From the NCBI GenBank assembly GCA_012517205.1, contig JAAYVL010000114.1, positions 1 through 33,474 of the forward strand: a stretch of 33,474 bases of DNA. Direction: 5' to 3'. Under the pieces are notes generated by a model that was not told the DNA's origin, made no database searches, and was given only the letters and a program-made list of their open reading frames with translations. A program made the position numbers and the translations under genes. The stretch's first letter is position 1. Every line of letters begins with the position of its first letter. Shown in pieces: positions 7,673-15,843 of this stretch. Source of the DNA: Verrucomicrobiota bacterium. Lineage in GTDB: Bacteria; Verrucomicrobiota; Verrucomicrobiia; Limisphaerales; UBA8199.

Positions 7673-9157
7673 CTACTTATCCGGTCCGGCATTCTTTAGC
7701 GGCCGGCTCTTTTTCCCTTTTTTGCCTGGGGCGGGCGGCGGAGAGCCGGAATTTCGGGTGGGCATTGGGGCGTGGATGGACTTGCGCCAGGCGGCCAGCC
7801 GGGCCTGCAGTTCCCGGGCCGTGTCCGGCAGTTTGGCCGCGAGGTTGTTGGTCTGGCCCAGGTCGGTGCGCAGGTTATACAGTTCCAGGCGGCCATCTTC
7901 GAAGTATTCTTGCAGCTTCCAGTCGCCGGACCGGATTGCACCGGCCGGCGTGGTCCGCCACGCGCCCGCGCCCGCGCCCAGGTATCCCGGGAAGTGCCAG
8001 AAGATCGCCTCGCGGCGCAGCCCGGTCTTGCCGCCGCTGGTCAACGCGGGCAAATAGTTCACGCCGTCGAGCGGATAATCGGGCGGCGGCGAGGCGCCCG
8101 CCACCGCCAGCAAGGTGGGATACAGGTCCACGCTGTTAATGGGCTGGTCGCAGACGGTGCCCGCCGGGATGCGCCCCGGCCAGCGGAAGATATAGGGCAC
8201 CCGGATGCCGCCCTCGTAAAGCATGCCTTTGCCGCCGCGCAACGGCGCGTTGTCGGTCACGTCGCCGGTCGGTTTGATGCCTTCGCGGACGTAGCCGCCG
8301 ACGCCGCCATTATCGCTGGAGAAGATCACCAGGGTGTTTGGCGCGAGCCGCAGTTCATCCAGCAGCGCCAGCACCCGTCCGACGCTCTCATCCACGCTGG
8401 CGATCATCGCGGCGTAAGTTGGGTTATTGTGCCCCCCGACGGTCGGTTTGGCCTGGAACTTCGCGACCAGGGAGTCCTTGGCCTGGAGAGGTTGGTGAAC
8501 GGCGTAATGCGGCAGGTAAAGGAAGAAAGGCTGCTCCTTATGCCGGCGAATGAAATCCACCGCCCGATCCGTCAGGAAATCGGCCAGGTAAGCGCCCTTG
8601 GGGTATTCAACCGGCGGCTGCGTGGTGAACTCAAAATGCACGCCGGCGCTGACAATCGCCTCATCAAAACCGCGCTGGCGGGGGTGGTAACGCTCTCCGT
8701 CGCCGAGGTGCCACTTGCCGAACATACCCGTCGCGTAGCCGGCCCGCTTCAGGGACTGGGCGAGGGTGATTTTATCGAGAGGCAGCCGGATGACGTTGTC
8801 CACCGGCCGCAGCGGGCGGCTGCGCCAGTTGAACCGATCGATGCTGCCGACGGTATAGACGCCGGTGCGGGGGCCGTATTGGCCGCTCATGAGCGCGGCG
8901 CGGGTGGGGGCGCAGTTTGGGCCGCAGGAATAGCCGCTGGTAAACCGGATGCCGCTTGCCGCCATCCGATCAATGTTGGGCGTTTCGTAATACTTGCTGC
9001 CATAACAACCCACGTCCGTATAGCCAAGGTCGTCGGCGAGAATGAAAACGATGTTCGGAGGCCGATCCGCTCCGCGACTCGAAAAGGAACCCGTCAGGAG
9101 GATTAACAAGGCGAGGCAGGCCCCGGCGACGCGAAGGGCGCGATGATGGCTATTCAT
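7673..9157 (-). CDS. Secreted sulfatase (arylsulfatase family, S1-type)
   Basis: A 494-aa type I sulfatase with an N-terminal signal (LRVAGACLALLILLTG, cleavage near residues 25-30). NIVFILADDLGYTDVGCYG carries the paired Asp ligands at 42-43. The activation motif is CAPTR at 82-86, with Thr where the classic C-x-P-S-R has Ser; the looser family rule (C/S)-x-P/A-x-R is met. FGKWHLGDG and VIFSSDNGGVGGY are present. The C-terminus is a Lys/Pro-rich tail (~465-494) beyond the fold. It is not a close copy of the downstream sulfatase, so the two probably hydrolyse different positions of the substrate. It is divergent from the rhamnosidase gene, with about 300 bases between the starts that must hold both promoters. 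Confidence 0.93.
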   Translation of the reverse strand: MNSHHRALRVAGACLALLILLTGSFSSRGADRPPNIVFILADDLGYTDVGCYGSKYYETPNIDRMAASGIRFTSGYSCGPNCAPTRAALMSGQYGPRTGVYTVGSIDRFNWRSRPLRPVDNVIRLPLDKITLAQSLKRAGYATGMFGKWHLGDGERYHPRQRGFDEAIVSAGVHFEFTTQPPVEYPKGAYLADFLTDRAVDFIRRHKEQPFFLYLPHYAVHQPLQAKDSLVAKFQAKPTVGGHNNPTYAAMIASVDESVGRVLALLDELRLAPNTLVIFSSDNGGVGGYVREGIKPTGDVTDNAPLRGGKGMLYEGGIRVPYIFRWPGRIPAGTVCDQPINSVDLYPTLLAVAGASPPPDYPLDGVNYLPALTSGGKTGLRREAIFWHFPGYLGAGAGAWRTTPAGAIRSGDWKLQEYFEDGRLELYNLRTDLGQTNNLAAKLPDTARELQARLAAWRKSIHAPMPTRNSGSPPPAPGKKGKKSRPLKNAGPDK

Positions 9158-9346
9158 GCCCTATGCTGTGGGGAGCGCCCTTGATTAGGCAAACCAGAAA
9201 TGGCGTTGCGCTGGCAAGCCCTGGTTTTGAAGCACTTGGGCTGGTGAGGCCGGCGGGACGATTGGCTGGCCGGGTTGGACGGAAACGAATGCAATGGCAG
9301 GTTTCCGGGTTGATTGGGGCGCGATTGGCGAGCGAGCGAGGAATGC

Positions 9347-9377
9347 TTGCGCACATTGGCGAATCTGCAAATAATAT
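9347..9377 (+). promoter_or_regulatory. Candidate promoter for the rhamnosidase gene
   Basis: TTGCGC (9347-9352) and TAATAT (9372-9377) with a rather long 19-base spacer, about 80 bases before the proposed start at 9455. The rest of the divergent region 9158-9454 shows no clear operator palindrome. Confidence 0.3.
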
Positions 9378-9454
9378 GGGTGCGTAGCGTCGCGCAACGG
9401 GCCGGGAGCTTTCGGTGCGCACTGGAGAGTCGGATTGGAATCGAGTTTTTGCTT

Positions 9455-12376
9455 ATGCGAACAATGCACAGAATGAGTTGGTGGGTTGATTGGGGCCGGC
9501 GTCTTGGCGCGGCCGGGTTAGGCATGTGGGTGGCGGGAGCCGCGGCGGCCGGCCCGGGTTTGACGCCTGCGCAGCTTCGTTGCGAGTATCGCACGAACCC
9601 GCTGGGCATTGATGAGTTGCGGCCGCGGCTCAGTTGGGTGGTCGCATCGGGCGAGCGAGGCCAGCGCCAAACGGCTTACCAGGTTCTGGTCGCCAGCGAT
9701 GAAACCCGCCTGCGCAAAGGCCGGGGAGATTTATGGGACAGCGGCAAGGTGGCCGGCGGCGAGACGACGGGGGTGGTTTACAGCGGCAAGCCGCTCGGCT
9801 CGCGGCAGCTTTGTTTTTGGAAAGTGAAAGTGTGGGACAAGGATGGCCGGGCATCCGACTGGAGCCAGCCGGCCCAGTGGTCTATGGGGCTGCTGAAAGA
9901 CAAGGATTGGCAGGCGCAGTATATCAGCTTCCGCGACACCAGCCCGGTGCATAAGTTCAAAGAACCGCTGTTCCTGCCCCCGGCCCGGCAGTATCGGAAG
10001 GAATTTGCCGCGGCGCGCCCGGTGCGGCGGGCGACCCTTTATGCGACCGCGCTGGGCATCTATGAGTTGCACCTGAACGGCCAGCGCGTGGGCGACGAGT
10101 GGTTTGCGCCGGGCTGGTGCGATTATCATCAGCGGGCCTATTACAACACGTATGACGTGACCGCGCTGGTAAAGCGCGGAGCCAATGCGCTGGGGGCCTG
10201 GGTGGCGGATGGGTGGTATTCGGGTTATATCGGGTTTGGCCTGCTGACGGGCATCGGGACCGAGGCCATTGGGCGTTATACTTACGGGAAGACCCCGGCG
10301 CTGCAGGCGCAGCTCGAGATCGAGTATGCCGACGGCTCGCGGCAGGTGGTGGCGACCGACGCGTCGTGGAAAGTGACCGGGGCGGGGCCGATCCAGGAGG
10401 GCGATTTCCTGATGGGCGAGAGCTATGATGCCCGGCAGGAGATGCGCGGCTGGGCGGAGGCGGGGTTTGATGACTCGCGCTGGGAAGCGGCGATTCGCGC
10501 CGAAGCCAACGGAAGCGCGCCGGCGAAGTTCTATGAGTATCGGAACCCGACGGGGGGCGGCGGCCCGAAGATTGAGGGGCGCGAGGTGGACCTGGCCTTC
10601 AAACCGCCGCCGAAGCGGGAAGCGTTCCCGGGGGTGCCGGTGCGGGCCGTCGAGGAGATCCGCCCCACGGGCATCACTTCGCCCACCAATGGCGTTTATA
10701 TTTTCAACCTGGGGCAGAACTTTGCCGGGGTGGCGCGGCTCAAGGTCAAAGGCCCGGCCGGCACGCGGGTTCGCCTGCGCTACGGCGAGATGCTGCACCC
10801 GGATGGCCGTTTGATGACCGAGAACCTGCGCAAGGCCCGCGCGACGGATTACTACACCTTGCGCGGCGACCCGCTAGGCGAGACGTATGTGCCGCGCTTC
10901 ACTTTTCACGGGTTCCAATATGTGGAACTGACGGGCTACCCGGGCGAGCCGGGCCTCGAGGCGGTCACCGGCATTGTGCTCCAATCGGATACCCCGCTGG
11001 CCAGCGCGTTCGAATGCTCCGATCCCGTGGTGAACCGGCTGTTTAAGAATATCGTCTGGACGCAACGCGCCAATTTCCTCGATTTGCCGACGGATTGCCC
11101 GCAGCGCGATGAGCGATTCGGCTGGACGGGAGACGCGCAGATTTATGTCGCAGCGGCGGCTTACAACGCCGACGTGGCGGCCTTTTACAGCAAGTGGCTG
11201 CGGGAATTGATGGAAGCGCAGCGGCCGAGCGGGGTGTTTCCGGGCTATGCGCCGTATCCGTTTCAGCATGGATGGGATTTCGGCACGGCCTGGTGCGATG
11301 CGGGCGTAATCTGTCCCTGGACGATCTGGCAGGCGTATGGAGACACGCGAATCATCGAGCGGTGCTGGGAACCGATGACGCGGTTTATTGCCTGGCGCAA
11401 GGCCGCGAGCCGGGAGTTTCTTGGGGTGGCGCACGGCAACGAGTGGGGTGATTGGCTGTCGGTGAATGAGAAGACGCCGATTGACTATATTGACACCGCC
11501 TACTTCGCTTACTCGACAAAGTTGATGGCGGAGATGGCGCAGGCCATCGGCAAGACCGCGGCGGCGGCGGATTACAGCGCGCTGCTGGGGAAGATCAAGG
11601 CCGCCTTTAACCGGAAGTATGTGCAGGCAGACGGCGCGCTGTCGGTGGATACGCAAACGGCCTATGCGCTGGCGCTTTATATGGACCTGCTGCCAGAGTC
11701 CCTGCGCGCGGCGGCCGGGGCGCGGTTGGCGAAGAAGATCGAGGCTAACGAGGGCCGGATGAGCACGGGTTTTTTGGGTACCCGGCCGTTGTTGCCCGCG
11801 CTGTCGGCGACCGGTCAGTCGGACCTGGCGGCGCGCCTGCTGCAAAGCCGCAAATATCCATCCTGGGGCTACGAGGTCGAGCAGGGCGCGACGACCATCT
11901 GGGAGCGCTGGAACAGCTATACCAGGGACAAAGGCTTTGGCGGTGCGCAGAATGCGGAGATGAATTCGTTTGCGCACTATTCGTTCGGCGCGGTCTGCGA
12001 ATGGATGTTCTCGCAACTGGCCGGCATCCAGAGCGACGGGCCGGGTTACCGGCGCATTATCATCCGGCCCACGCCGCCGTCGCCGGGCAGCAACCCGGAC
12101 CAGGCGCCGATTGACTGGGTGCGCGCGCACTATGATTCCATCCACGGGCGCATTGCCAGCGCGTGGAAAGTCGAGGGCGAGCGTTTCCGCCTGGAACTGG
12201 CTCTCCCGGCAAACACCACCGCGACGGTTTATGTGCCGGCGCGCGCGGCGGCGAGCGTCACGGAAAACGGCCAATCGCTGGAGCAATCCTCCGGGGTGAG
12301 GTTCCTGCGGATGGAAGGCAACCGGGTGGTGCTGACGGTTGGGTCCGGCAGTTACCAATTTGCCTCACGGCTTTGA
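9455..12376 (+). CDS. Secreted alpha-L-rhamnosidase, GH78
   Basis: About 973 aa from ATG 9455 (further ATGs at 9464 and 9473). A signal peptide (GAAGLGMWVAGAAAAG) precedes LRCEYRTNPLGIDELRPRLS, the typical opening of bacterial GH78. Domains in order: an Fn3-like/N-terminal beta-domain to about residue 150; a beta-sandwich with YATALGIYELHLNGQRVG and TALVKRGANALG (about 190-260); a second sandwich around GVYIFNLGQNFAGVARL; the (alpha/alpha)6 catalytic barrel from about residue 510; and a C-terminal beta-domain ending in GSYQF. The catalytic segment DCPQRDERFGWTGDA gives Asp552, Glu553 (probable general acid) and Asp560; Glu817 in TIWERWNSY is the probable base. It inverts and releases L-rhamnose from non-reducing ends. 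Standing opposite two sulfatases, it suggests breakdown of a sulfated rhamnose-bearing glycan. Confidence 0.95.
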   Translation: MRTMHRMSWWVDWGRRLGAAGLGMWVAGAAAAGPGLTPAQLRCEYRTNPLGIDELRPRLSWVVASGERGQRQTAYQVLVASDETRLRKGRGDLWDSGKVAGGETTGVVYSGKPLGSRQLCFWKVKVWDKDGRASDWSQPAQWSMGLLKDKDWQAQYISFRDTSPVHKFKEPLFLPPARQYRKEFAAARPVRRATLYATALGIYELHLNGQRVGDEWFAPGWCDYHQRAYYNTYDVTALVKRGANALGAWVADGWYSGYIGFGLLTGIGTEAIGRYTYGKTPALQAQLEIEYADGSRQVVATDASWKVTGAGPIQEGDFLMGESYDARQEMRGWAEAGFDDSRWEAAIRAEANGSAPAKFYEYRNPTGGGGPKIEGREVDLAFKPPPKREAFPGVPVRAVEEIRPTGITSPTNGVYIFNLGQNFAGVARLKVKGPAGTRVRLRYGEMLHPDGRLMTENLRKARATDYYTLRGDPLGETYVPRFTFHGFQYVELTGYPGEPGLEAVTGIVLQSDTPLASAFECSDPVVNRLFKNIVWTQRANFLDLPTDCPQRDERFGWTGDAQIYVAAAAYNADVAAFYSKWLRELMEAQRPSGVFPGYAPYPFQHGWDFGTAWCDAGVICPWTIWQAYGDTRIIERCWEPMTRFIAWRKAASREFLGVAHGNEWGDWLSVNEKTPIDYIDTAYFAYSTKLMAEMAQAIGKTAAAADYSALLGKIKAAFNRKYVQADGALSVDTQTAYALALYMDLLPESLRAAAGARLAKKIEANEGRMSTGFLGTRPLLPALSATGQSDLAARLLQSRKYPSWGYEVEQGATTIWERWNSYTRDKGFGGAQNAEMNSFAHYSFGAVCEWMFSQLAGIQSDGPGYRRIIIRPTPPSPGSNPDQAPIDWVRAHYDSIHGRIASAWKVEGERFRLELALPANTTATVYVPARAAASVTENGQSLEQSSGVRFLRMEGNRVVLTVGSGSYQFASRL

Positions 12377-12404
12377 GCGCCGGTTTTGCGGTTTTTCCCG
12401 CCTG

Positions 12405-12429
12405 TCCGCCCGGCATCCGGGTGGGCGGA
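12405..12429 (+). terminator. Candidate hairpin terminator after the rhamnosidase gene
   Basis: TCCGCCC (12405-12411) and GGGCGGA (12423-12429) pair perfectly over seven bases, with further GG/CC pairing inside. It lies 28 bases after the stop. No T-run follows, so it is a weak candidate. Confidence 0.3.
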
Positions 12430-12577
12430 ATCGCGCATCTTCGCCCGCAGGTTGGCTCGGAGTGGATGGAGAGACGCGCTGGGGCAGAGGCAAGGGCCGT
12501 GGTTATGATCAACGCCGCTGAAAAACCAACCCGCGGGCCGGTCCAGTGGGACGGGCGCTGGTTTTTCCGAGGGCTGC

Positions 12578-12605
12578 AAAAAAGGCGTCCCAGGGGGACG
12601 CCTTT
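12578..12605 (-). terminator. Rho-independent terminator of the rpsB-tsf operon
   Basis: Read on the minus strand, GGCGTCC (12602-12596) and GGACGCC (12590-12584) form a seven-pair stem around a short loop, directly followed by six T (12583-12578). It lies about 25 bases after the tsf stop and is the clearest intrinsic terminator in the window. Confidence 0.85.
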
Positions 12606-12628
12606 GACACCGGGGCAGTTCGATTGGC

Positions 12629-13468
12629 TCAGGCAGCCGCCTCGCCGATCTGAAACCGCACAAAGCGGCGAATAGTCACTTCGTCCCCCAACTGTTTGGC
12701 GACGGAGGCAACGTGCTCCTTCACGGAGATTTCCGAGTTCTGCTTTACGAAGCCCTGGTCCACCAGGCAATAGCCTTGGTAGAACTTCTCCAGCTTGCCT
12801 TCGACGATCTTGGCGACCGCCTGCGGCGGCTTGTTTTTGAACTGTTCGGCGGCGATTTCCCTTTCTTTGGCCAGCACGTCCGCCGGGACTTGTTCGCGCG
12901 ATACGGTGAGCGGATTGCCGGCGGCAATCTGCAGCGTAATGTCCTTGACCAACTGTTTGAAGTCGTCTTTGGCCAGCGTTTCTTCCCGGCCTGCGCCCAC
13001 CTCTGCCAGCACGCCGACCTTGGCGCCGGTGTGAATGTAGGCGGCGATCATGCCATTGCCGGCGACCTCCATTCGCGCATGACGCGCGAGTTTGATGTTT
13101 TCGCGAATCTTTGCCACCAGCCCTTCGCGTTCAGCTTCCAGGCTCGCCTGGGGGTCCGCCGCCAGCCGTCGCGCCACTTCATCGGCAAAGGAGCGAAACT
13201 CCTCGTTGCGCGCCACGAAATCAGTCTGGCAGTTGACTTCCACCAGCACGCCGACGCGTCCGTCGGGCGCGACATATCGGGCGATAACGCCTTCGCGGGC
13301 TTCGCGTGCGGCGATCTTGCCGGCAGTCACCGTGCCCGCTTTCCGCAGCAGATCCACCGCGGTGTCCAAGTCGCCTTTGGCTTCCGTTAACGCCTTTTTG
13401 CATTCCATCATTCCCGCGCCAGTCATCCCGCGCAGTTTGCCCACCAGGGCCGCTGTGATCTCAGCCAT
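12629..13468 (-). CDS. tsf: Translation elongation factor Ts
   Basis: EF-Ts, 279 aa, the guanine-nucleotide exchange factor that recycles EF-Tu-GDP in the cytoplasm. The N-terminal UBA-like module is clear: LRGMTGAGMMECKKALTEA with TGAG at 16-19 and ECKKAL at 22-27. The EF-Tu-contacting core motif QTDFVARNEEF is at 81-91. The C-terminal half includes GYCLVDQGFVKQNSEISV and ends VTIRRFVRFQIGEAAA, all usual for the family and of normal length. It is the second gene of the conserved rpsB-tsf pair, 102 bases after rpsB, and is closed by a strong terminator. An AAGGAAA Shine-Dalgarno lies about 12 nt before the ATG. Confidence 0.98.
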   Translation of the reverse strand: MAEITAALVGKLRGMTGAGMMECKKALTEAKGDLDTAVDLLRKAGTVTAGKIAAREAREGVIARYVAPDGRVGVLVEVNCQTDFVARNEEFRSFADEVARRLAADPQASLEAEREGLVAKIRENIKLARHARMEVAGNGMIAAYIHTGAKVGVLAEVGAGREETLAKDDFKQLVKDITLQIAAGNPLTVSREQVPADVLAKEREIAAEQFKNKPPQAVAKIVEGKLEKFYQGYCLVDQGFVKQNSEISVKEHVASVAKQLGDEVTIRRFVRFQIGEAAA

Positions 13469-13570
13469 ATTAACAGTCTTTCCTTAGAGATTGAACGTTG
13501 TTCGTTGTTTGGATGAATTGTGGGGAGGCGCGGGCGCCGCGTTGCGGTGGCGCCGCGCTTCCCAAAATGG

Positions 13571-14398
13571 TCAGGCCGCCGCCGGGGCGGCTGTATTAGT
13601 TGCCGAGACGGAAGGGGCTGCTTCCACGGGGACCGCCGGCGCAGGTTCCGGTTGGGCTTCGGGCATGGTGGCCGCAGCTTCCTCGTCTGCTTTGCGGCGC
13701 GCGTGTTTGGTTTCGTACTCGGCTTGCGCCTGCATCACGGTTTGGCCCACCTGCGCCAGGATGAGCCGCACCGCCCGGATGGCGTCGTCGTTGCCCGCGA
13801 TGGGGAGATCCGTCAGGTCGGGATCGCAGTTTGTATCCACGATTGCCACCACGGGAATCTTGAGCCGCCGCGCCTCCGCCACAGCGTTATGTTCGCGCTT
13901 GATGTCCACCACGAACAGCGCGCCCGGCAACTTGTCCATCGTCTGGATTCCCTCGAAGAACTTCTTCAGCCGCGCTGCCTCGCGCCGGATGACCGATTGC
14001 TCCTGTTTGACGAAATTATTAATCGAGCCGTCGGCCTCCATCTTCTCGATTTCCTTAAGGCGCCCAATCGAGCGCTTGATCGTCGCGAAGTTGGTCAGCG
14101 TGCCGCCCAGCCAGCGTTCGGTTACGTAGAACTGCCCGGTTTCCTTGGCGGTTTGTTTAATGGCTTGTTGAGCCTGTTTTTTCGTCCCCACAAACAGCAC
14201 TTTGCCGCCTTTGCGCACCGTGGCGCCCAGAAAATTACACGCGGCTTCCAGTTGATTGATGGTCTTGCCCAGATCAATGATGTGGATTCCGTTGCGGGCA
14301 TCAAAGATGAAAGGCTTCATCTTGGGGTTCCACCGTTTGGTCTGGTGTCCAAAATGCACCCCGGCGTCCAACAGTTCTTTAACTCCGATCGCGATCAT
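13571..14398 (-). CDS. rpsB: 30S ribosomal protein S2
   Basis: Ribosomal protein S2, 275 aa, a small-subunit protein that joins late and helps bind S1. Family landmarks are all present: VKELLDAGVHFGHQTKRWNPKM near the start, then RNGIHIIDLGKT, KVLFVGTKKQAQ, WLGGTLTNF, and PGALFVVDIKREHNAVAEA. The fold ends at about residue 227; the last ~50 residues form an Ala/Pro/Glu-rich tail that adds to the typical ~230-250 aa length. An AAAGGA Shine-Dalgarno (14403-14408 on the complementary strand) stands ahead of ATG 14398, and two hairpins lie just upstream of it. It is the first gene of rpsB-tsf. Confidence 0.98.
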   Translation of the reverse strand: MIAIGVKELLDAGVHFGHQTKRWNPKMKPFIFDARNGIHIIDLGKTINQLEAACNFLGATVRKGGKVLFVGTKKQAQQAIKQTAKETGQFYVTERWLGGTLTNFATIKRSIGRLKEIEKMEADGSINNFVKQEQSVIRREAARLKKFFEGIQTMDKLPGALFVVDIKREHNAVAEARRLKIPVVAIVDTNCDPDLTDLPIAGNDDAIRAVRLILAQVGQTVMQAQAEYETKHARRKADEEAAATMPEAQPEPAPAVPVEAAPSVSATNTAAPAAA

Positions 14399-14417
14399 TC
14401 GTTTCCTTTGGTTAAAA

Positions 14418-14456
14418 GCCGGCCTTGCGGGCCAGCCATCCCGCGGAACACGGGAT
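14418..14456 (-). promoter_or_regulatory. Two tandem hairpins in the rpsB leader
   Basis: Reading the minus strand, ATCCCG/CGGGAT (14456-14451 with 14443-14438) forms a perfect six-pair stem; it is followed at once by GCTGGCC/GGCCGGC (14436-14430 with 14424-14418), seven pairs with one G-U. The rpsB Shine-Dalgarno comes eight bases later. Ribosomal protein operons are often autoregulated by leader RNA, and rpsB leaders bound by S2 are known; whether this is one is inferred. A TATAAA at 14465-14460 could be a -10 but would start the RNA close to the first arm. Confidence 0.4.
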
Positions 14457-14639
14457 TGATTTATATGTCGTTATGGCCCCCTGCGCCCAGCGGCACAGGC
14501 ATTTAAGGCCGTTTATTCCCCCCGTCCGGCAGGACACGTTACACCCGGCCATTTCCGCGAGGAATGGCTAACATAACAACTTCACGCCCCGCCGCAACTG
14601 CTATTTTTACCCAAAAAAAGAGGGGGGCCATGCCCAAGG

Positions 14640-15296
14640 TTAGAAGCGAACCGGTTGGGAGACCGCTCGCGCCAGGCGCTGTAAATACTCCGCGCGCGGG
14701 ATGGTGATGCCGCCCAGTCGGGCGGTGACGGGCGTGAGCATCTGGAGGTCAAACAGCTCGAATCCGCGCTGTCGCAAGTGTTCGACGAGATGAGCGAGCG
14801 CCACTTTCGAGGCGTTGCTCACCCGGTGAAACATGGATTCGCCCGCGAACAAGCCCCCGATCGTCACCCCATAGATCCCGCCCACGAGCCGGCGGCCCTG
14901 CCAGCATTCCAGGCTGTGGGCGTGACCCTGCGCGTGCAACTGCGCGTAAGCCGTGATGAATTCGGGGGTGATCCACGTGCTGCGCCGCCCGGGCGCTGGA
15001 GTCGCGCATGCTTTCATGACGCGCGTAAATGCCTGGTCCCGCGTAATCTGATATGTCCCCTGGCGCAAGATTCGGCCCAGGCTGCGGGGCACGTGAAAGC
15101 TTTCCCACGTCAATATGGCGCGTGGGTCGGGCGACCACCACGTAATCGGATCCACGGACCAGGGGAAGATGCCGCTGCGGTAAGCCAGCAGCAGGCGCGG
15201 CACGGACAAATCTCCGCCGACCGCCACCAGCCCTTCCGCGTCCGCGCCGCGCGGGTTGGGAAAGTGCAACTGGTGATCGAGCAGGGTGAAGCGCAT
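14640..15296 (-). CDS. aat: Leucyl/phenylalanyl-tRNA-protein transferase
   Basis: Aat, 218 aa, transfers Leu or Phe from charged tRNA to the N-terminus of proteins that begin with Arg or Lys, creating a primary N-degron recognised by ClpS. Family motifs are easy to see: FPNPRGADAEGLVAVGGDLS, LLAYRSGIFPWS, WWSPDPRAIL, RSTWITPEFITAYAQLHAQG, HSLECWQGRRLVGGIYGV and LFAGESMFHRVSNASKVAL. The length is usual. I chose ATG 15296 (MRFTLLDHQLHFPNP); the frame is open further upstream but those residues have no family character. It follows clpS and a DUF2017 gene on the same strand with an 82-base gap, so the three are probably co-expressed. A weak stem followed by seven T on the minus strand (about 14640-14610) may end the transcript. 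Confidence 0.95.
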   Translation of the reverse strand: MRFTLLDHQLHFPNPRGADAEGLVAVGGDLSVPRLLLAYRSGIFPWSVDPITWWSPDPRAILTWESFHVPRSLGRILRQGTYQITRDQAFTRVMKACATPAPGRRSTWITPEFITAYAQLHAQGHAHSLECWQGRRLVGGIYGVTIGGLFAGESMFHRVSNASKVALAHLVEHLRQRGFELFDLQMLTPVTARLGGITIPRAEYLQRLARAVSQPVRF

Positions 15297-15378
15297 CGTG
15301 AGTGTGTTTCTTTGGCCGGTGGCCAGCCGCGCGGCAAGGGCGGGGCAGGCCCGCTCGCCGCCGGCATCGGCACCGATT

Positions 15379-15843
15379 TCATTCTTCCTTATGCAGCGCC
15401 GCGAGCAATTGCAACTCAAAGAAGCCAGCGATCTCCATGAACAGGAGATCGCGGACGGAAACGTCGTCGAGTTTGGGCGGCATCGCTTCCGGCTCGTTGA
15501 GTTGAATCCAGCTTCCGATTCGGATGTCGTTCAGCACTTGCAGGAGCCATTCAACTTCAGCGGGCGCCAGTGAGAGGCGGCCTCCTGTCTTTGTTGGCGC
15601 AAACCGCTGCCGATCCGCCAGCAGCGCCAGTACCTGTTGCCGGTTTTCTGCCCGCTGTTCGGCGAGGGCTTCGTTCAGCAATTGCTGATTCGCCTCCGGG
15701 TGAGGAATCCGGCCAGTTCGGCTGAGTGCCTGGTGCGCGGGCGGAATGCGCGGATACAACTGCAGGATTTGCGGCAGCAGGAATGCCTCCTGCCGATCGA
15801 GGTGAAACAGCAGCCGTGCGCCGGGGGTTGGGACCAGCTTCAT
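15379..15843 (-). CDS. DUF2017-like protein, between clpS and aat
   Basis: A 154-aa, largely helical, cytoplasmic protein with no signal or membrane segment. It begins MKLVPTPGARLLFHLDRQEA, has a charged mid-section (LLNEALAEQRAENRQQVLALL) and ends with PPKLDDVSVRDLLFMEIAGF followed by FELQLLAALHKEE. Its position straight after clpS, the 'EVEWLLQVLNDIRIG' segment and size fit the DUF2017 family, which in Actinobacteria is also encoded next to clpS. The family has no established biochemical role. Its ATG overlaps the clpS TGA by four bases (ATGA, 15843-15840), a sign of translational coupling, so it probably acts with ClpS at ClpAP/ClpCP. The family call is from memory and order; the function is open. 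Confidence 0.7.
   Translation of the reverse strand: MKLVPTPGARLLFHLDRQEAFLLPQILQLYPRIPPAHQALSRTGRIPHPEANQQLLNEALAEQRAENRQQVLALLADRQRFAPTKTGGRLSLAPAEVEWLLQVLNDIRIGSWIQLNEPEAMPPKLDDVSVRDLLFMEIAGFFELQLLAALHKEE

Noticed and set aside
7772-9106. A 444-aa open frame antisense to the second sulfatase (and a 428-aa one antisense to the first)
   Set aside because: Both are Ala/Gly/Arg/Val-rich shadows; the sulfatases on the opposite strand have complete active-site motifs.
10874-12358. A 494-aa open frame antisense to the rhamnosidase catalytic domain
   Set aside because: Arg/His/Pro-rich composition, no recognisable domain, and the sense strand encodes all GH78 catalytic residues.
14610-14640. Intrinsic terminator after aat
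   Set aside because: Seven T follow on the minus strand but the stem before them (GGGC-ATG-GCCC) is only four pairs with a three-base loop, too weak to list as a feature.
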